A program made the translations under genes and the position numbers. Shown in pieces: positions 59,701-64,000 of a stretch of 64,000 bases of DNA. The notes under the pieces were generated by a model. It ran no database searches, had not been told where the DNA came from, and saw nothing but the letters and a program-made list of their open reading frames with translations. This DNA comes from Spizellomyces punctatus DAOM BR117 (taxonomy: Eukaryota > Chytridiomycota > Chytridiomycetes > Spizellomycetales > Spizellomycetaceae). Every line of letters starts with the position of its first letter. The stretch's first letter is position 1. The stretch is taken from contig NW_015971545.1 in assembly GCF_000182565.1 (NCBI RefSeq), forward strand, positions 842,304-906,303, written 5' to 3'.

Positions 59701-62700
59701 ATGAGTGCTTAGCAGCGTTGTAAAATATCGGTAACGGCCTGTACTTACCGGTAGATCGCCCCAAATTGTGCAATCAGCGTTTCCCCAACGTCTCCTGTAA
59801 AGGTTTGGATAACCGCTCCCACGCTTTTACTGTGTGAGAGCGTGTGGGTACAATACACGTCCGAGAGCAATCGTATAAATCCCTGTAAAGCGACCAAGGA
59901 TCTGAACGTTCGCTGTCCTTCGAGGAAGCGGTTGGTATCCTCCTCTGTGAAGGGTGAATATCTGTTACTATGCCATCATGGAAATATTGGCAGGGTGACT
60001 CGTCGCTACCTTGAATCTCAATAAATTGGGGAATATAACCACCATCACCTTCATGATTTAGAAACTGCTGCGCTCCCGTAATGGCCCCATCAATTTCCTT
60101 CAACATTTGAGCCACAACTTGAGAAGCATTGACTTCAATCATCAGGCGAAAGAGATATGACAAGGAATAGGACGACGCAGACGACGCGAAATCGTATGGA
60201 AGAGTCGGCAAAGTATAGTACTTCAGTAAAATCTGCACGCCCTCCATTTTAATGAAGTCTTTACAGTGCGCAACATTTTGGAAAAGACCCTCGAGGAACT
60301 GCAGACAAAGATTTTACTTCCACTCATAGAAGGACACAATCACCAAAAATAGCTTACCCGAGCAACCACATCGATGAACTGCGAAATTCGGGAATCTCGT
60401 TTATCCTCGCTAAGTTCCGCAGAAGATTGCATTCCAGAATCACTGACTACTTTCATTGTTTGAAGTTGAGATGCATCTGTATCTTCGGGAGCGCTCAATT
60501 GACCAATATCAACAACTCTCTGCAGCATCTTAATGATGGCCGACAAGACATCATCCTTAAGAGAAGGGTGATGGCGGATCAATTCGTCCATAGAATTCCC
60601 CACAAGGTGAGGTACGTCATTATCTTGCAAAGTTCGCAGATGCTCTTCGGACGTTAGAACTTCAAGGTATTTATCAATTGGTTTAGCTTCGTTGAATTCA
60701 TCCAGTCCGGCTTGATTTAGGCAGATTGCTCCGAAAGCATTAGGTAAGGCGGATATGACCTTTGTGGATGAATATTTAACTTTAATCACCGGATGGAGCG
60801 CCGTAGGGCGTGAGCGTACATACCTCTGCTGATATTGGGATACTCTGTGATATTGCGTGCAGGAGTGTCTGCGGAAGTGTAGCTTCCTGCAAGATCGTTA
60901 AGCAAGTTGGTTCGTTGTGTATGAACGTCGACATGATATTGACGGCTACAAAGACGTTAGTCAAGAATTATGTAGGTGCTCGTTTGCCTTATGCACCGAC
61001 CTAATCCGAAGATGCTTGCACCAAAGTACTGCGAGTGTTTGAAAATTGCAAGCAGTGATACAGGTAACGTGGTGTCGATGAGATTTCGCATTCTATCTGC
61101 TGTCCCCGAGGTTTGCATCATGTGCAGGACAAACTTCAAGAGAGCACGGAGTAAAGCTGTCCTTTCGTGCGGTAAATCTGTACAACGACCTGATCAGAGG
61201 CGTCGCTAAGAGCACATATCGGGAGCGGATGATTTGGCGGTTGACTACCTAGCGTTATGGAAGCATCAGCTGAGCCAATGCTTTCCATCTGTTCGCCGCG
61301 AAGCGCAGGATTCAAACTAATGCAGAAGTCGACCTCGTCCTGTGACATGGTGTGTTAGCTCTAATGATTGGTAAGGCTGCGGGAGTCTGTTCTACCTTAA
61401 TCCGGGCAACCAAGACGTCAAGTCCGCTCGCCGCCGTGAACGCGGCAAACGAGGCGCTGAACCCAAAAACAAGGCTGTCTAGCAAAACAATACATCTTGT
61501 AATGGACTGATGATACAAATGTAACTTCTTTGGTCGGATCATAAGGCGGCTAGGCCAAAAGCTCTGGTCGACTTTACCTTAAGCTGCGTTGACCGCATGT
61601 TGCCCATCAGCTGAATCAATACAGGGAGCACACCGGCAGATATTATCATGTTTCCGCCAGATTGCGTTGACGCTATGTACGTAACGAAGCCGAACAATGC
61701 TTCAACGAATTCTTGTGGATAGTTGGGCACTTGAGGATTTTGAGGATAAGACAACAAAGCCACTACTTCAAGAGGCGATCAATGGTACCTACAATCAAGA
61801 TCGAGCGAAGATACAACTTTCCGTAGGATATACATAAGTACCCCATGGTTGGCCGAAGCATTGATAGCTGTCAGCACTTCGCCGAGCCTAGCGCGGTGAT
61901 GAGCCATGCTATCCAGAGCATAAATTGAGCACGTCTGTATCTCTCGATAATCGATATTCTGCAGAGTTCAAAGCACAAGATTACTATTAGCGGCGAATAC
62001 AAACAGATGTCCGGCTCATGGATACTTACGATGGCATCGGGACCATCTGTTTGGAGAATATCGGCGAGCTTTTGGATAAGGTCCGGCTCGTACGTAAACA
62101 ACTTGCTCTGAATCACATCTTCTGTTCCTAGTATCACTACGCAGGTCCAAGCGTAAGTAAGTGTACATACGGATGTTTTTCTATACAGACACTCTGGTAC
62201 CTAGTACTGAAATTGCCATGAATCGGATAGCGAGCAACTTCCGCCTTGTAGATACGTCGCTAAGTCCCAATGCGAGGCGAATCTTATGCATCAGGGGAAA
62301 CCTCTGTTCCTGTGGCACATTGTACTGCTCGGCGAGTTCCAGGAATATATCTCTCTCACTCTCACCACTACTTGCTATGTCAGGTATGGAGATGACGGTT
62401 AAACCACTGGGTTTGCCCTCCGAGGCTTGACCAATGCCCCCCCCTGAACTTTTAAATGTATTGGAAGGAGTGGAAGCATTTTCTTGTGTCGTATTTTCGG
62501 TGGGCGGTGGATTTGAACGGCTGGTGGTGCGGTAAAATTGAAAGTAAAGCGACTTGCATTCCGCTGGTATGCTGAGCTCATGTGCCATCAGCTGATCCAG
62601 GTCTAATCCAGATTGGTTCGTTCCCCAATGTTGCGAGAGAACAGTTATGCGCTCCTGTGCAGTTCCCAGTGTATTTTTAAGGGAGCGCTGGCTCCCCAGC

Positions 62701-63242
62701 CGCTGCGCCGGTCGCAGAATCAGACGGACTGTTGCGGCGAGAACGTCCAGATCGCGTGAAAGAAGCAGCTCATTTAAATGCTACAGATAGTAAGATAAGT
62801 TCGGCATACGTGTTGCATAGTATTAGGCACACGTACCTCATATGAGTTATAGAGGCTGCGATTAGTGCAGTTCTCCCACAGATGCGTACTAAAGCGCAAA
62901 ATTGCCAGCAGAACTTCTTTATGCTCCAGACTGAATGGCCGGTTTTGCAGGTTTTTGAGATCATATTCCTCCACCAAAGACTCCAGAATTGCATCAAAAC
63001 GGTTCAATACTGGGATCCAATGAAAGAAGTCCGTCTTGGGAAATGGCCAGTGTCCAACTTCTTCTACAATAGTCGGAATCTCAGCTTCCGGACATTCCAC
63101 CAACCTCACCGCAAGTGCTTTTACATTGGGTGCCTGCAACCAAATAATTATGGTTACTTTATAGAATCACCGAAAGGCCATGCGAGACAGGCATTACCAC
63201 TGGTGAGAGCCGCTTAGGTGGCGCCTTCTTGATCTTGGTCAT
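50706..63242 (-). CDS. TOM1: Tom1/HUWE1-type giant HECT E3 ubiquitin ligase
   Basis: One large minus-strand gene of many exons, complete here. It starts at 63242 with MTKIKKAPPKRLSPV, spliced to APNVKALAVRLVECP. The 5' third (about 59.0-63.2 kb) is cut into small exons encoding the armadillo-like DUF908/DUF913 part. A 4.85-kb exon (to 54167) carries the UBA domain (about 58377-58505, VQQLVDMGFPRAAAETALV), a UIM (58131-58180, EEDPELAAALALSM), long acidic tracts and the DUF4414-like region. After a 55-bp intron, 54111-50952 encodes IDVTFLEALPDDLRQEV repeats and the HECT domain. The catalytic Cys motif LPSAHTC and FNQLDLPQYESYEQLRS span the next junction. The final 17-nt exon (50722-50706) gives the canonical GFGFA end. 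Relatives are roughly 3,300-4,400 residues. They act in ribosome and histone quality control, mRNA export and DNA stress. Confidence 0.95.
54112..54166 (-). other. 55-bp intron of the Tom1-like gene that mimics coding sequence
   Basis: Both flanking frames run open through this segment. Comparison with the family (VDITG then SGIDVTFLEALPDD) requires removing 54166-54112, which begins GTATATTTG and ends CCCTTCAG. The two frames otherwise overlap without joining. Confidence 0.75.
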
Positions 63243-64000
63243 TAGGCAGTGCTTGAACTACTTGACGTGGCCGTCAGTGCCACACTTTGCCGGTAGTTGT
63301 AGCTCTGGAATCAAGCTGCTATACAGGAAGTAGGTAGTGTGGTCAATGACGTACAATCTCTAGGATCACAGGCAACAACACAGAAAATAGGTTGAGTAAA
63401 ACAGTTAGCCAGATTTTCAAAATAAAGTTGGTCAAATTGTTCAAGTTCCTTACACCCTTGGAAATGGAGATGGTAGTGGTGGATTATACGATCTTTCTTC
63501 GCCTGGACGTCGACAGTCACAGACTTCTTGGAATGACAGCACGCTCTTTACATGACTCATCCACAGAGTCACTGTGCAACAGGTCTCTAGATAGGTTCAA
63601 GCCGGCATTTGATCCGAATTACAGTTGAACTGGGGAAGCTTTGGACGACGGTCCATCATTGAAGGACTTCCCGCATCAACATGACTATTTTCGTGGTGCT
63701 TTAACATATTCAGGCTTTGTCAGAGCTTTTGCAACCAATGGGCTGCCTATTCCAATTTGACCCAAACCATCACCCCATTTGTTACAATTAGCATACATGA
63801 AAGGCTCTCCCGTGCATTGGAGTTGTGTCCAAAACACAGAGACAAGTCTGTCTCTCGTTGCCGCAGAGATCTCCAGATATACTTGACATAAGGCATTGTG
63901 ACACATGTTTTGTGGCTTTGTCGATCACATATTTCCATACCGCATTGAACAAGTTTTTGCGCGGATAAACTTGTGATCTCTATCATCTCCAGTAATCCGA
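63243..64000 (-). other. Right-edge region with unassigned partial minus-strand frame
   Basis: The left part is the Tom1-like 5' flank. A minus-strand frame at 63906-63685 encodes GEPFMYANCNKWGDGLGQIG and then stops. An overlapping frame at 63986-63747 contains LVQCGMEICDRQSHK. These could be exons of a gene entering from the right, but I do not recognise a family. Confidence 0.3.

Noticed and set aside
1-64000. tRNA, rRNA, CRISPR or prokaryotic operon features
   Set aside because: No cloverleaf, rRNA segment or spaced direct-repeat array was recognised by eye; split genes rule out a prokaryotic source.

Overview
This window is nuclear DNA from a fungus. Most genes are split by short GT-AG introns, mostly about 55-90 bp. 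The gene set is fungal: a Zn2Cys6 transcription factor with a fungal-specific middle region, a DUF1769 protein, a Mei2-like RNA-binding protein, Lro1-type PDAT, vacuolar-type Ams1 alpha-mannosidase, fimbrin, and a Tom1/HUWE1 HECT ligase. Dense introns, microexons of 11 and 12 nt, and a MAP4K-like kinase with a CNH domain suggest an early-diverging lineage such as a chytrid. That placement is inference; no rRNA or marker phylogeny is available here.

Layout. 1-2.4 kb: end of a truncated repeat element and a ~50-bp tandem repeat, with no recognised gene. 2.4-13.4 kb: fimbrin (+), Zn2Cys6 factor (+), a PAN-like type I membrane protein (-), a DUF1769 protein (+), and an Asn-rich secreted protein (-). 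14.45-15.19 kb: a complete 736-bp element with terminal inverted repeats, inverted relative to the copy at the left edge. 15.4-29 kb: PDAT (+), a disordered basic-tailed protein (-), an intron-rich alpha-mannosidase (+), a DJ-1/Hsp31-like protein (+), and a DUF1992/DNAJC28-like protein (-). 29.8-34.2 kb: GCK-type kinase with CNH domain and Gln-rich tail (+). 35.9-37.4 kb: a protein with an AreA/DUF1752-like N-terminal motif (+). 37.8-38.15 kb: a third, decayed relative of the repeat element. 38.8-42.9 kb: B-type cyclin (+) and a probably mitochondrial DEAD-box helicase (+). 43.0-48.4 kb: a Laa2/aftiphilin-like AP-1 accessory protein (-) divergent from a Mei2-like protein (+). 48.7-50.0 kb: two small split genes, MIX23 (-) and a DUF5522 Cys-rich protein (+), sharing a short divergent promoter. 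50.7-63.2 kb: a complete Tom1/HUWE1 E3 ligase (-). The last 0.75 kb holds an unassigned partial reading frame.

The genes are mostly conserved housekeeping functions (actin bundling, triacylglycerol synthesis, mannan turnover, cell cycle, clathrin trafficking, mitochondrial biogenesis, ubiquitination) and do not form a pathway cluster. The least explained elements are the repeat family with a conserved TATA box, intron and short peptide, the PAN-like and Asn-rich secretory-pathway proteins, and several lineage-specific extensions. Exon boundaries were inferred by eye from splice signals and frame continuity, without transcript data.
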